Assembly: GCA_030680745.1 (NCBI GenBank)
Contig: JAUXUR010000043.1
Location: forward strand, 28,584 to 92,583
DNA from: Alphaproteobacteria bacterium
Lineage (GTDB): Bacteria; Pseudomonadota; Alphaproteobacteria; JAUXUR01
Direction of reading: 5' to 3'
Length of the DNA stretch: 64,000 nt
The notes under the pieces were generated by a model. It worked only from the letters and a program-made list of their open reading frames with translations, was not told where the DNA came from and did not search any database. Numbering within the stretch: position 1 is the stretch's first letter; the number at the start of each line of letters is the position of its first letter. Made by a program: the position numbers and the translations under genes. This document shows positions 27,609-37,462 of the stretch, one piece after another.

Positions 27609-28093
27609 TGAAGATCTTTTTGTAAAGCTGTAATTCGTTGAATAATATCATTAGCAATTTCACGCAATATCTTACGTTTAATATCTTCTTCATTAACGAT
27701 TGACGCATAAATCGAAAATGGAATTGTTACAATGTCTGATTTTTCAGTTGTTATTGTTTTTGAAAATCCCTTTTTATTAGAAATTGTTGTTTTCGCAGTC
27801 ACTGTAACACGTTTTACTGATGCAGATAAATCTGGATTACGTCCAATTTCTGTCGTTTCAGTGGTTAATGAAATATTTACGGAAATAGGATTTTCAATGC
27901 TGCGAATAAAATGGAGTCTCTCTGTCAACATATTACGTAATTCTTGACCTAAACGCTTCGTAATTGCAGAAACTTGAATAAAAGATTTTGAGTTTTCTGA
28001 TTCTAGTGAATTTTGGTAATATAATGGCCTGACAGTACAAGCAGCAAATAATACCAATAAACTTAGATATCCAATTTTTTTAAATAAGTACAT
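27605..28093 (-). CDS. lptE: LPS-assembly lipoprotein LptE
   Basis: A 162-residue outer-membrane lipoprotein that plugs LptD and delivers LPS to the surface. The signal peptide ends in a lipobox (LLVLFAAC), and the conserved RPLYY follows directly. The rest matches the small LptE fold ([29 protein letters not shown]). I chose the ATG at 28093, preceded by AGGACGG, rather than one seven codons upstream at 28114. It overlaps the leuS 3' end by 14 nt and the holA start by 4 nt. Confidence 0.88.
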   Translation of the reverse strand: MYLFKKIGYLSLLVLFAACTVRPLYYQNSLESENSKSFIQVSAITKRLGQELRNMLTERLHFIRSIENPISVNISLTTETTEIGRNPDLSASVKRVTVTAKTTISNKKGFSKTITTEKSDIVTIPFSIYASIVNEEDIKRKILREIANDIIQRITALQKDLQ

Positions 28094-30647
28094 TAACAAT
28101 CCGTCCTGAAACATAAATTACTTTTTTGATTTTCGCATCACCGATGGTTTTAAGAACATTGTCATGATTTAATGCTCTTTTTTTAACATCCTCTTCCAAA
28201 TCATCACGTTTTATAATAATTGAGCCACGTAATTTACCATTCACTTGAATTGCGATAGGCAGCTCATCATCAATCACAAGCGTCGCATCAAATTTTGGCC
28301 ATGATGTGTCATGACATTTTGATTCTGGATTAATACGCACCCACAATTCTTCTGCTAAATGAGGCATAAGTGGATTCAACATAAGAATCAAGACATCAAG
28401 CGCTTCTTTAACAGACCATTTTACATCTATAAGCTGACTAAGATTATATGATTCTAAAAAGTTCGTAAACTCACGAATTTGTGCCACAACTCTATTAAAC
28501 TTAAACTTTTCAATGTCATTTGTTACAGACTGAATTGTTTTATGCGTCATACGCCTTAATGAAAGCGCATGATCACTGAAAGAATTTGGCATTGCAAATT
28601 GTCCATCACCGAGAAAAGATTCAAGGTTTTCTATAAGCAACCATAATCGATTGATATAACGCCAAGATCCATCAATACCACTTGATGTCCATTCCAAATC
28701 TTTTTCGGGCGGACTATCAGAAAGCATAAATAGACGCGTCGCATCTGCGCCATAAGTCATAATCATGTCATCTGTATCGACAACATTTTTCTTAGATTTA
28801 CTCATTTTTTCAGTACGACCAACAATAACATTAGATCCGTCTGAAATTTTAATAATTGACCCATCATCTTTTTTTGTAATTTCTTGAGGCGTCAACCAAT
28901 TACCATGCGTGTCTTTATACGTCTCATGGCAAACCATACCTTGCGTCATAAGTGCTTTGAAGGGTTCAGAAATGTCTATTTTTCCACATTTTTTCAATGC
29001 TTTTGTAAAAAAACGTGCATATAAAAGGTGCAAAATAGCATGTTCAATACCACCAATATATTGGTCAACAGGAAGCCAATAATTAACATCTTGCTTGTTA
29101 AAAGGTTGATCTTTTAATGTCGGTGAACAAAAACGCGCGAAATACCAAGACGAGTCAAAAAAGGTATCCAATGTATCTGTTTCACGTTTAGCGTGACGTC
29201 CACATTTAGGACAATTCACTTTTTTGAAACTTGGATGACGATCAAGGGGATTTCCAGGAATTGAAAAATCTACATCATCAGGCAATTCAATAGGTAAATC
29301 TGAAATAGGCGCAGGTTGAACACCACATTGATCGCAATGAATGATGGGAATGGGACATCCCCAATAACGTTGACGTGATATACCCCAATCACGTAAACGA
29401 TAGACTGTCATAGAATTGCCTTCTCGCAATTCTTCTAAACGTAAGATTGTAGCTTGTTTGGCATCTTCAACATTCATATTATTTAAAAAATCTGAATTAA
29501 TAAGCGTACCATCGCCTAAATAAGGATCTTTTGTATAATCATGAGATTTACCATCAAGTGGTGCAAGAACGGGTAAAATAGGAAGATTATATTTTTTCGC
29601 AAATTCAAAATCTCGTTGATCATGTGCAGGACAACCATAAATGGCACCCAAACCATAATCCATTAATACATAATTAACGACATATAAAGGTATTTCTAAA
29701 TGAGGTATGAAAGGGTGACGTAATTTATAACCTGTATCATATCCAACTTTATCAAGCGTATCAATATCGCGTTCTGACGTTTTAATTTGGCGACATTCAC
29801 GTTGAAATTCTCGTAAAGACCCATCAGATTCTGCAATTTTAACGGCAAAAGGATGATCAGGCGCAATCGCACAAAAAGAAGCACCATATAAAGTATCAGG
29901 TCTTGTCGTATAAACATCAATTGTTTCGCGAGATGTACCTATCACTTTAAAAGCGATTTTAGCGCCAAGTGACTTACCAATCCAATTACGTTGCATGATA
30001 CGAACGCGTTCGGGCCAATCTTCCAAATCATCAATATCATTCAACAATTCTTCAGAAAAATCAGTAATTTTCATAAACCACTGTTTTAACAAACGTCTTT
30101 CTACTTGAGCGCCAGAACGCCACCCTTTACCATCGATAACTTGCTCATTAGCAAGAACGGTATTTTCAATTGGATCCCAATTAACCCAACTTTCTTTTTG
30201 ATAAATAAGACCGTTTTCATAAAAATCTAAAAACAAACGTTGCTGATGTTTATAATAATCAGGCGAACAAGTTGCAATTTCATAATCCCAATCATATGAA
30301 AGCCCAATCGTATTTAACTGAACTTTCATCGCTTCTATGTTTTTAAGCGTCCATTCTTTTGGGTGAATCTTTTTTTCCATAGCCGCGTTTTCTGCGGGCA
30401 ATCCAAAAGAATCCCACCCCATGGGATGTAATACATTGAATCCTTGTGCTTTTTTAAAGCGCGCAATGACATCGCCTAAAGTATAATTTCGAACATGCCC
30501 GATATGAATACGGCCAGAAGGATAAGGAAACATTTCAAGCACAAAATATTTGGGTTTGGATGGATCACGTTTTGTCTGAAATATCTTTTGATCACGCCAA
30601 TAAGCCTGCCATTTTGTTTCTATTTCTCGAAAATTATACCGTGACAT
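28080..30647 (-). CDS. leuS: Leucyl-tRNA synthetase
   Basis: An 855-residue class Ia aminoacyl-tRNA synthetase. The HIGH motif lies in [16 protein letters not shown] (residues 41-56). The CP1 editing domain with the [12 protein letters not shown] segment, a zinc-type cysteine cluster (CDQCG, CPKCG), [11 protein letters not shown], and the C-terminal anticodon domain are all present. The start is the ATG at 30647, with GAGG eight bases before; an in-frame TTG four codons upstream lacks such a site. It is the second gene of the DUF3576-leuS-lptE-holA operon. Confidence 0.98.
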   Translation of the reverse strand: MSRYNFREIETKWQAYWRDQKIFQTKRDPSKPKYFVLEMFPYPSGRIHIGHVRNYTLGDVIARFKKAQGFNVLHPMGWDSFGLPAENAAMEKKIHPKEWTLKNIEAMKVQLNTIGLSYDWDYEIATCSPDYYKHQQRLFLDFYENGLIYQKESWVNWDPIENTVLANEQVIDGKGWRSGAQVERRLLKQWFMKITDFSEELLNDIDDLEDWPERVRIMQRNWIGKSLGAKIAFKVIGTSRETIDVYTTRPDTLYGASFCAIAPDHPFAVKIAESDGSLREFQRECRQIKTSERDIDTLDKVGYDTGYKLRHPFIPHLEIPLYVVNYVLMDYGLGAIYGCPAHDQRDFEFAKKYNLPILPVLAPLDGKSHDYTKDPYLGDGTLINSDFLNNMNVEDAKQATILRLEELREGNSMTVYRLRDWGISRQRYWGCPIPIIHCDQCGVQPAPISDLPIELPDDVDFSIPGNPLDRHPSFKKVNCPKCGRHAKRETDTLDTFFDSSWYFARFCSPTLKDQPFNKQDVNYWLPVDQYIGGIEHAILHLLYARFFTKALKKCGKIDISEPFKALMTQGMVCHETYKDTHGNWLTPQEITKKDDGSIIKISDGSNVIVGRTEKMSKSKKNVVDTDDMIMTYGADATRLFMLSDSPPEKDLEWTSSGIDGSWRYINRLWLLIENLESFLGDGQFAMPNSFSDHALSLRRMTHKTIQSVTNDIEKFKFNRVVAQIREFTNFLESYNLSQLIDVKWSVKEALDVLILMLNPLMPHLAEELWVRINPESKCHDTSWPKFDATLVIDDELPIAIQVNGKLRGSIIIKRDDLEEDVKKRALNHDNVLKTIGDAKIKKVIYVSGRIVNVLI

Positions 30648-30662
30648 CTTCAACCTCAATTT

Positions 30663-31160
30663 TTATTTCTTATCTTTTTGGCGTAATTCGCTTGCTCTAG
30701 ATAAAATTGCATTTTCAAAATATGCTATCGTATCTTTTGATACATTTGAATTTTGCCATTTATCCATTAGGTTTTTCACTTTTTTATATATCTTAAGGGA
30801 TAAAGCGTCAGCTCTCAATTCTTTTGAATCAATTGTTACAACAATTTTAAACATTTCATTTGGATTTTCAACTAAAGTATGCCAATCCGTGATAATTGCG
30901 CCCGCATAAGGATCAGCAGATGTAATAGGAAGAATAGAAGAAAGTACATCTAAAGAAGCATGCCATAAATAACGATTTACTTTAATAGCATTTTCATCAA
31001 TTTTCTTATCATCGTTTATGCCACCAATTTTTATTCCTTGGCTTCCTAAAATACTACCAAAACGATATAAATCTTTATGTGAGGATGGATACGTATTTTC
31101 AATTTTTGGATTTGTACAAGCCGAGAGTGTGAGTAACAGACCTAGAATGCGTAATTTCAT
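30663..31160 (-). CDS. DUF3576 lipoprotein
   Basis: A 165-residue lipoprotein with a short signal peptide ending LGLLLTLSAC. The mature part, with NRYLWHASLDVLSSILPITSADPYAGAIITDWH, is the conserved core of DUF3576, a family almost confined to alphaproteobacteria and usually encoded next to leuS. Function is unknown, probably in the outer membrane. The start at 31160 puts the lipobox at the expected distance and has GGAA upstream; an in-frame ATG at 31172 is an alternative. It is the first gene of the leuS operon. Confidence 0.88.
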   Translation of the reverse strand: MKLRILGLLLTLSACTNPKIENTYPSSHKDLYRFGSILGSQGIKIGGINDDKKIDENAIKVNRYLWHASLDVLSSILPITSADPYAGAIITDWHTLVENPNEMFKIVVTIDSKELRADALSLKIYKKVKNLMDKWQNSNVSKDTIAYFENAILSRASELRQKDKK

Positions 31161-31185
31161 GAATATTTCCATTAATACTGAACAT

Positions 31186-31210
31186 AAAAAAAGGGCGGTA
31201 AAAACCGCCC
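31186..31210 (-). terminator. Rho-independent terminator of the porin gene
   Basis: GGGCGGT (31193-31199) and ACCGCCC (31204-31210) form a 7-bp GC stem with a 4-nt loop. On the minus strand it is followed by seven T (31192-31186), ending porin transcription just upstream of the DUF3576 gene. Confidence 0.9.
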
Positions 31211-31238
31211 TAATTCTAGCAAAAAAGGAAAGTATTGT

Positions 31239-32561
31239 CTACCAATCGATTTTTGAACCGATAAGCACAACAGAACGGTGATCGCGATCACGACGTTCAT
31301 GGCTACGTTTTAATTTACGATGTGTGCCAGTTGCTTCAGTGAAAACACTTAAACCGCTTGCGACCTTGTACGTAGCACCACCTGAAACAACACTTGCTTT
31401 GTTTTTACCGCAGATAGTTGTGTCATCTGCTGTACGCATATTGGCATAATTGGTACCAATAATAACAGGACCTGCTTCATATTGAAGTCCAATGCTCCAA
31501 CCACGTTCTTTACCATTAGAAAGACGTGCAATTTTATGTGTACCTTTGAAATAACCTGAACGGTTATTATTCACCCAGCTACCACCAAGGGTATAGCCAG
31601 CATAAACTAATTGAGCACCAAAACCATATGAATTTAAATCATTATATTTTCTACCAGGAAACTTAAGTGCTTTTCCTTGAGCACCAGTTGCCGATAAGAA
31701 AAGACCAACGCCATCAAAGGTATTGATATAATTTAGACCATATTCAACGATATTTTCAAAATTTTCATCACTTAATTTTGAAAATCCTGGATCAGTCAAG
31801 GCTACACGATTTCTTTTAATAAGGCGTCCACGGCGAGCATTTGTTGGTGTAAAGGAAACACCTGCTTGAAAACCTTCATAACGTGGCGTTAAATAAGAAA
31901 CTTTAAGTGATCTAAATGATCCTTTTGGGATGTATGCTGTATCAACAACTTCTGAACCTAAGAAATCTTGATAAAGCCCATCAAATCCACCAGTACCAAA
32001 AGAAGCTGGTGCGTAATAAAAAAGTTCGTTAGCAACGCCATCATTAGAACCAGCTTCAATGCGACCAACATCATCTTTTGAAACATACATATAGACTTTA
32101 TCAGCATTGATAAGATGCGCTTTACCTGGATTATCAGGCGATCCTATAATAACACCAGAATAATCTTTTTGACCTGGAATGCCTTTAATAGCAATTGGTC
32201 TGTCAATTTTTTGTGAATTGCCTGGATTAGCTTCAAGCTGTACTTCAGCACCATATTTAATATTATCTTTTGTGATCGCATCAGCTTTGATGATCACTTC
32301 AGCATCCATAAAAAAATCACCCTTACGTCTTTTATAAGGAATATTTTTGACAAGATTATTATCTGCATCATACTTTGAAATCAAATCTTTATCTTTATGT
32401 TCGTGATGATTATGAACCATCCCACCAATAAATTTAAAAAAACCGCCGGTTGTGACTTTCATTGTTGGATCAACTTTAGCTATATTAGCATCTACATTTT
32501 GGGCAAAGCCAAAAGTCAGCGCCATAGCAAGCGTCGAAGACGCTACCAATTTTGTAAACAT
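31239..32561 (-). CDS. Outer-membrane porin
   Basis: A 440-residue trimeric-porin-like beta barrel. The signal peptide is residues 1-25 (LVASSTLAMALTFGFAQNVDA). The mature protein begins with TTGGFFKFIGG, typical of the first strand, and ends VVLIGSKIDW with a terminal aromatic, as expected for BAM-dependent insertion. Gly/aromatic strand patterns recur throughout (YGLNYINTFDGVGLFLSATG, WSIGLQYEAGPVIIGTNYANMRT). I start at the ATG at 32561, which has GGAG 7 nt upstream and begins the signal peptide; 17 extra residues upstream do not fit. Confidence 0.85.
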   Translation of the reverse strand: MFTKLVASSTLAMALTFGFAQNVDANIAKVDPTMKVTTGGFFKFIGGMVHNHHEHKDKDLISKYDADNNLVKNIPYKRRKGDFFMDAEVIIKADAITKDNIKYGAEVQLEANPGNSQKIDRPIAIKGIPGQKDYSGVIIGSPDNPGKAHLINADKVYMYVSKDDVGRIEAGSNDGVANELFYYAPASFGTGGFDGLYQDFLGSEVVDTAYIPKGSFRSLKVSYLTPRYEGFQAGVSFTPTNARRGRLIKRNRVALTDPGFSKLSDENFENIVEYGLNYINTFDGVGLFLSATGAQGKALKFPGRKYNDLNSYGFGAQLVYAGYTLGGSWVNNNRSGYFKGTHKIARLSNGKERGWSIGLQYEAGPVIIGTNYANMRTADDTTICGKNKASVVSGGATYKVASGLSVFTEATGTHRKLKRSHERRDRDHRSVVLIGSKIDW

Positions 32562-32732
32562 TCTAAACTCCAAGTCTTCTAATAGGGTAATCTTTGATGT
32601 TATTATTAACAAGCCCGATTATCGTTGTGTGCATTTCGGGATGCAATCGCTATCGATATTTGTAAGCATGAATTACCCAATAATGTGTTGTAATCGCAAC
32701 AAAAATGAAATCCCCTTAGGTTGAAAAGCAAT

Positions 32733-33377
32733 ATGTATAAAAATGAAAAAATATTAAACAAAATCAAAATATTAGATAATTTTCTTAAAAATTACCCTGA
32801 TGCACGTCTTTTAATTGTAACAAAAGGACAAAATGTAGAAACGATCAATTTTTTAATAAATAATGGAATTAATGCGTTTGGAGAAAACAAAATTCAAGAA
32901 ATAAAAAATAAATTTAACCATTTAAAAAATAAATCTATTCATTTTATAGGGCGTATTCAAACAAACAAAATTGAAGATATTTTAACATATTGTATTAATG
33001 TGCATTCATTAGATCGATTAGATGTTGCTACAAAATTTTCTGATATAGAAAAAAAATTTAATATTCAAAAAGACTATTTTATTCAGATGAATTTAGCAAA
33101 AGAAGCACAAAAAGGTGGTGTTTTTGAAGAGGATTTAGAAAAATTTTTGATAGAAACAATCGAAAACTTAAAGCTAAATATCAAAGGATTGATGTTGATA
33201 CCACCCCAAGATGAAGATCCGACACCTTATTTTAGACGGTTGAAATTATTAGTAGATATGTATGGATTAAAAGAGCTCAGCATGGGAATGAGCCATGATT
33301 ATAAAATTGCACTGAATGAAGGGGCTACAATCATAAGAATAGGGTCATATATTTTTGACAATGACAAATCAACTTAA
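32733..33377 (+). CDS. YggS-family pyridoxal phosphate homeostasis protein
   Basis: A 214-residue PLP-binding TIM-barrel protein (YggS/PROSC family) involved in vitamin B6 and amino-acid homeostasis. The PLP Lys is in LLIVTKGQNVE, followed by FGENKIQE, HFIGRIQTNKIEDI, HSLDRLD, GLMLIPP, ELSMGMSHDYKIAL and IIRIGSYIF, all family signatures. Length is slightly short. The ATG at 32733 is preferred over an upstream TTG at 32721. The gene is divergent from the porin. Confidence 0.92.
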   Translation: MYKNEKILNKIKILDNFLKNYPDARLLIVTKGQNVETINFLINNGINAFGENKIQEIKNKFNHLKNKSIHFIGRIQTNKIEDILTYCINVHSLDRLDVATKFSDIEKKFNIQKDYFIQMNLAKEAQKGGVFEEDLEKFLIETIENLKLNIKGLMLIPPQDEDPTPYFRRLKLLVDMYGLKELSMGMSHDYKIALNEGATIIRIGSYIFDNDKST

Positions 33378-33482
33378 TGCGTTTACTATACGAAAGCATC
33401 CTAAAATGCTATTAATTTATCCTTCAGAAACCACACAATTTTCAAAACAGTAACAATCCATTACAATTTTTATTAATGATTG

Positions 33483-33511
33483 TTGACCTTTAATAAAAAA
33501 CTAACTATATG
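33483..33511 (+). promoter_or_regulatory. Promoter candidate of the lipase gene
   Basis: TTGACC (33483-33488), 17-nt spacer, TATATG (33506-33511). An ATG at 33509 in frame with the lipase falls inside this -10 box, which supports the downstream ATG at 33554 (SD AAAAGGG) as the true start. Confidence 0.5.
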
Positions 33512-33553
33512 TGGGTTACGTTGTATTTGGACCTATTCTTAAAAGGGAACAAA

Positions 33554-35068
33554 ATGTTTAGAAATAAGTCTTTAATATCTTTAGGTTTATTTGGGTTACT
33601 CCTTTGCTTAAACCAAAGCTATACTTTCGCGAGCGCTGAAACAGCAATTGAAACATCCACACCCATTTTTCAAAAAAGCGATACAGCTGACATTGAAGAC
33701 GCAAAAGCAATTTATGCAGCTAAACTTAAAGAATATGCATCAATTGAAGCGAAAATACATGAGCTTAAAAAAATTGATCCCAATGGCGATTATATTATAA
33801 ATGACCAAAATAAAAATTCATTTTATGCAACAACAACAGCTGAATTTATAAAAGAAATTGGACAATTATCAAAAGAAATCTATGGTACGGGCGAAACAGA
33901 CAAGCACGAAATTCAAAAATTATATGATGAAGAAAAACAAAAAGTAGAATTAGAAAATGATCTTCTTTACAAAAAAATTAATGAATATATTAATTTTAAA
34001 GAAGAAATAAAATCTGGTGTGATGTCACCTTCCAGTTTTCAATTGCTTGTTCGCGCAAGATTTGGTGATTATGCAAGGAATATCGATATTAATGATGCGA
34101 CAACGCGCGCCAAACAAATTGAAGCATTAGATGCTGTTTCAAATATTATTACGTCGCGGATTGATAGTAACGCTAAAGCCATTGATAATATGGATATATA
34201 TTATTTGGTTGTTCAAAGATATCCTGTTGTTAAGTATGGTTATTTTAAAGATTACACGGTCGTTAAAACGTTTTACAGACATAATTATTCACAATTTTCT
34301 GGGGCGCTTCTTTATAGTCCATCAAAAAATCATCTTGTTCTTGCCTTTCCTGGAACTGTAACGGGTGCTGATTGGGGACGTAATCTAAGCTTTACAAAAC
34401 ATCCAGGCGAACTTATTCCAAATGAAGAATTAAGCCTCCATAAAGGTTTTGTTAAGTCTTATAATGAAATAAAAGATCAAATTAATAGTGAATTAAATCG
34501 TTGGGTAAGTTTATATATTAATGATCCAGCTAATAAAGATCGCATATTGGAAGTGACAGCAACAGGTCATTCTAAAGGTGCTGCCATGTCAACGATTGCG
34601 GCTATAGATATAGCTGCAAATGTTTTAACGGAGCATTTAGGACCTAAAAATGGTCAATTCCCTTGGAAAGTTAATAATCCAAATTTTGCATCTCCTCGTT
34701 TCGCAGGGACAAGAACATCAAAATTAATTGAGGAAAAATATCTGAGCAAATACGATATTCTTCGTTTCGTTAATTATTGGGATGTCGTTCCAAGTGTGGT
34801 AGCCGAATTTACAGGATCAAAACATGTGGGTGTTGGCTTTGTCTTTAGCACTGGATTTTTTGAAGACATGACCAAAGATTATCCTATTGTGAACTGGCAC
34901 AATATGGAGAAATATGCAGAACTTTCCCCCATTCAATTTGAGAAATGTCGTGAAGCTGGGAAAACGCTTGGGACTGACATTTTAAAATTGAATAAATTAA
35001 AGCTAGAGATCCAAGATCTTGAAAAACAGCATGGGTTTCATCAAAAAGGATGGTTGTCTGGTCTTTGA
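33554..35068 (+). CDS. Secreted class 3 lipase-like protein
   Basis: A 504-residue exported alpha/beta hydrolase. The signal peptide is residues 1-26 (SLISLGLFGLLLCLNQSYTFAS). A charged helical region of about 200 residues precedes the hydrolase domain. The lipase class 3 triad is visible: nucleophile Ser340 in TGHSKGAAMS (GxSxG), Asp410 in NYWDVVPSV, and His424 in SKHVGVG. The oxyanion region LVLAFPGTVTGADW is also present. Such lipases act on triglycerides or phospholipids; in host-associated bacteria they can be secreted virulence factors. The substrate is unknown. No partner genes are adjacent. Confidence 0.8.
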   Translation: MFRNKSLISLGLFGLLLCLNQSYTFASAETAIETSTPIFQKSDTADIEDAKAIYAAKLKEYASIEAKIHELKKIDPNGDYIINDQNKNSFYATTTAEFIKEIGQLSKEIYGTGETDKHEIQKLYDEEKQKVELENDLLYKKINEYINFKEEIKSGVMSPSSFQLLVRARFGDYARNIDINDATTRAKQIEALDAVSNIITSRIDSNAKAIDNMDIYYLVVQRYPVVKYGYFKDYTVVKTFYRHNYSQFSGALLYSPSKNHLVLAFPGTVTGADWGRNLSFTKHPGELIPNEELSLHKGFVKSYNEIKDQINSELNRWVSLYINDPANKDRILEVTATGHSKGAAMSTIAAIDIAANVLTEHLGPKNGQFPWKVNNPNFASPRFAGTRTSKLIEEKYLSKYDILRFVNYWDVVPSVVAEFTGSKHVGVGFVFSTGFFEDMTKDYPIVNWHNMEKYAELSPIQFEKCREAGKTLGTDILKLNKLKLEIQDLEKQHGFHQKGWLSGL

Positions 35069-35409
35069 TATAAAAAAAATACGTTCAACGTAAATATACG
35101 GGACTCTTTGTAATTTATTTTGAAAATGGAAGCTTTTAAAGCTCCCACTCCTTCGTTTCCCTGGACGGATGAGAAGCAAAGCTTCGAATCCAGATCCAGG
35201 GCCCAGACTAAAATACATGCTCGAGAGAGCATGACTTTATTTTTTTAACGACATGTCATGATCTCTGATCATGAGTGTTTCTGGACCTTGGATCCGCATT
35301 CGAGCCCTTTGGGCTCTCCATTGGCCCAGGGAAACAATTGAGTTGTTGTTACGTGACTCACAACGACGAAACCTAATGGTTTTGTTGTTTTAGTTCCAAG
35401 CTCACATTT
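35069..35409. repeat. Intergenic region with family B palindromic element (inverted copy)
   Basis: The 341-nt gap contains a 181-bp inverted-repeat element at about 35155-35335. Its ends GTTTCCCTGGAC and GCCCAGGGAAAC belong to imperfect terminal repeats of about 50 bp. Two inner hairpins, CATGCTC/GAGCATG and TCATGATC/GATCATGA, appear in the reverse order to the copies at 45.9 and 54.0 kb, so this copy is inverted. From 35371 on, ACGACGAAACCTAATGGTTTTGT resembles the right edge of the family C repeat at 53041. No gene is seen. Confidence 0.7.
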
Positions 35410-36342
35410 TTAGCGACGAATTTTTGCCAGCCAATCCTTAGCCTTTTGACTAATAATCGTATCTTTTTTTGCTATTTCATATAGCTCATTGCGTCGTTCT
35501 TGGTCCTCGCCATACATGTCATCCAATAATTCATTCCAAAGCTTTATTGGATTCGTATCAACCTGATTTAAAATATCGTAGATACGTTTTTGATAATACG
35601 CATCGCAAGCTTTCTCAAGCCAAGAGACAATTTCAGGCGTCAACCCATAATCATCAAGATGTTTGCCTTCACCCCATCCTTTTTCAAAGATTTTAGTCCG
35701 TAAATGAGCATATTTTTTGCCGTATAACAGATTAACATGGTCCATGCATTTTTTGGCAAGCGCAATACCTATTTCACTTGTAGGATCCGTTTTAAGATTT
35801 TTTTGAAATTCAGAGACTAAATGTGCCCAAGTTTCTTCAAAATTCTTTTTCTCTTCAAGTGTAAAACGGGTTGGTAATTCTTTTTCAAAATTTGCAAATT
35901 GTTTAAGTTCTTCACTATTGAAGATCTCTTTAACCCATGCATGTTCTAATTGTTGTGTCATTTGATAAACCTCTATTAAATCTATAATTTTTTTCCATGG
36001 AAAAGATTTTTGTGATTTGTATTCATCCAGCGCTAATTCAAGGGTCTTTTTTGCCTCCACCAATGCATCTGCTTTTTCTTGTAACAACCTTGATTGCGCA
36101 TGAAAATGTGTTTCCATATCAATCTGTTGTTTAAGCAAAGTTTGAATTTGCGAAAGCTCAAAACCAAAAAATTTTAACGCTAAAATCTGTTGCAATTTCA
36201 CTAAATCTTTTTCAGTGTATAAACGATAGCCGTTCGGTCGTCTCAATGAAGGTTTAAGCAAATTAATTTTGTCATAATGATGCAATGTACGCACGGTGAC
36301 ATTCGTTAATTTGCTTAGTTCCTTGATATACCATTCAGCCAT
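35410..36342 (-). CDS. MerR-family regulator with TipAS domain
   Basis: A 310-residue transcription factor. The N-terminal winged helix is typical of MerR (YIKELSKLTNVTVRTLHHYDKINLLKPSLRRPNGYRLY), with a dimerisation coiled coil to about residue 125. The C-terminal 130 residues match the TipAS antibiotic-recognition domain (KKCMDHVNLLYGKKYAHLRTKIFEKGWGEG). TipA regulators sense thiopeptide-like ligands and activate export or their own gene. No obvious target gene is adjacent. Confidence 0.88.
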   Translation of the reverse strand: MAEWYIKELSKLTNVTVRTLHHYDKINLLKPSLRRPNGYRLYTEKDLVKLQQILALKFFGFELSQIQTLLKQQIDMETHFHAQSRLLQEKADALVEAKKTLELALDEYKSQKSFPWKKIIDLIEVYQMTQQLEHAWVKEIFNSEELKQFANFEKELPTRFTLEEKKNFEETWAHLVSEFQKNLKTDPTSEIGIALAKKCMDHVNLLYGKKYAHLRTKIFEKGWGEGKHLDDYGLTPEIVSWLEKACDAYYQKRIYDILNQVDTNPIKLWNELLDDMYGEDQERRNELYEIAKKDTIISQKAKDWLAKIRR

Positions 36343-36493
36343 CTTTTATCTCCTTAAAATTAAGATGAGGTATGACGTAAGAAGAGGGTCAAGAAGTTTT
36401 TTATCTATTTTGAAATAAATCGGTATTTTTGTAAACTCAGACAAGAAAATACGCACATAATTCCTATGTGAGATCGTGTGAGATTATGTGAGT

Positions 36494-36557
36494 AAGTCAA
36501 CTTACTAAAACATTAATCGTGCTATGTCCAGAATACGCATTGAAAATGCCTCATTCA
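36494..36557 (-). pseudogene. Remnant of a second gap 3' end
   Basis: About 64 nt that align at roughly 78 percent with the end of the intact gap gene (37452-37516). In the minus-strand frame it still reads NE-AFSMRILDIARLMF-stop, against NEWGFSMRMLDTAHLLF-stop in gap. The homology continues a few bases past both stop codons. The remnant lies in the same orientation as gap, and the dioxygenase-like gene sits exactly between the two copies and shares its last codons and stop with the remnant. Confidence 0.8.
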
Positions 36558-37402
36558 TTTTTAGCTTTCATCGATGCTTCAAATTCTTCTGGTCCTAGCC
36601 TAAATTCATCAATTTGAGATTTACTTCCAGGTAATATTGATAAAAAAAGTCTATTTGTTGAGATTGGCGGTTCTGAATGAATAGCAGCTTTGTTTCCACC
36701 AACAACAAAAACAGCCCCCTGATACGGCTTAGCAATTGTGATAGGTGCTTGGAAGTCACTTATCATCGTTGCTAAGGCTTGTCGATTAGAAATATCTTCC
36801 TCAAATTTTATAATTTTTCCACTTTCATCCTGAACAATTTTTTGAATTTCTTTCTTTTTCAAAATATCAAATGCTTTTTTTTCATCAGGGGACAATTTAC
36901 AAAATAAAGTCGAAGGACCTTTTAAAACCAGCGCAAATTTATATTGTTGAATGTCATAAGGCTTATAAAAATAGCCATCATGGTGCCAACGAGGCAAATC
37001 AAAATCTGAATTTGGAATTGAGGGGCGCAAAGCAACCCAAGCTGTTTCTTTACCTGAAGCTTGAATAAGTTCTTTTACAAGTTTTTCAATAAGTTGAGAA
37101 ACTTCTTTTGCAATTATTTCATTTTCTTGACTTAGTTTTTTAATGAATTCATTTACTTCAACTTCTAATTTATCAATATGTCCATAATTGTTATAAGCTG
37201 TTAATATTGGAGAATTGATGGTAATTTTTTCTAATGTTTTTATTTCATTGTCTGAAAGATTTAGATCATAAAATGCGAAAGGATTATTAGGCCCTAAATT
37301 ATTGATAGCAGTCTGAACATTAGTGATTAATGTATCTTGGGAATGCGCTGAATTAATTGATAAAATTGCGCATAAACTAAGAAATAATCGTATTTTTTTC
37401 AT
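36551..37402 (-). CDS. Secreted Fe(II)/2-oxoglutarate dioxygenase-like protein
   Basis: A 283-residue protein with a Sec signal peptide (residues 1-21). The C-terminal half has the double-stranded beta-helix dioxygenase signature: WHHDG with His140-x-Asp142, distal His242 in AAIHSEPP, and Arg251 nine residues later, the spacing expected for phytanoyl-CoA-type enzymes. The N-terminal half is helical. The ATG at 37402 has GGAG 7 nt before. Its final Asn-Glu-stop lies in sequence derived from a gap copy (a Trp TGG turned into TGA). An exported 2-oxoglutarate oxygenase is unusual and could act inside a host cell. The fold call rests on motifs. Confidence 0.6.
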   Translation of the reverse strand: MKKIRLFLSLCAILSINSAHSQDTLITNVQTAINNLGPNNPFAFYDLNLSDNEIKTLEKITINSPILTAYNNYGHIDKLEVEVNEFIKKLSQENEIIAKEVSQLIEKLVKELIQASGKETAWVALRPSIPNSDFDLPRWHHDGYFYKPYDIQQYKFALVLKGPSTLFCKLSPDEKKAFDILKKKEIQKIVQDESGKIIKFEEDISNRQALATMISDFQAPITIAKPYQGAVFVVGGNKAAIHSEPPISTNRLFLSILPGSKSQIDEFRLGPEEFEASMKAKNE

Positions 37403-37462
37403 AATATTCTCCATAATGAAAGTTACGGAAGAATAACGAATCAGTTAAGTGAAGTCAATTTA

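Noticed and set aside
28093..28114. Upstream ATG for lptE adding seven residues
   Set aside because: The later ATG has AGGACGG before it and places the lipobox at the normal distance.
33509..33553. Upstream ATG adding 15 residues to the lipase
   Set aside because: It lies inside the likely -10 box, and the signal peptide begins naturally at 33554, which has a good SD.
36467..36496. Three tandem 10-bp units beginning TGTGAG, considered as a CRISPR or iteron array
   Set aside because: Only three short imperfect units without spacers, and the third runs into the gap remnant; no cas or rep gene nearby.
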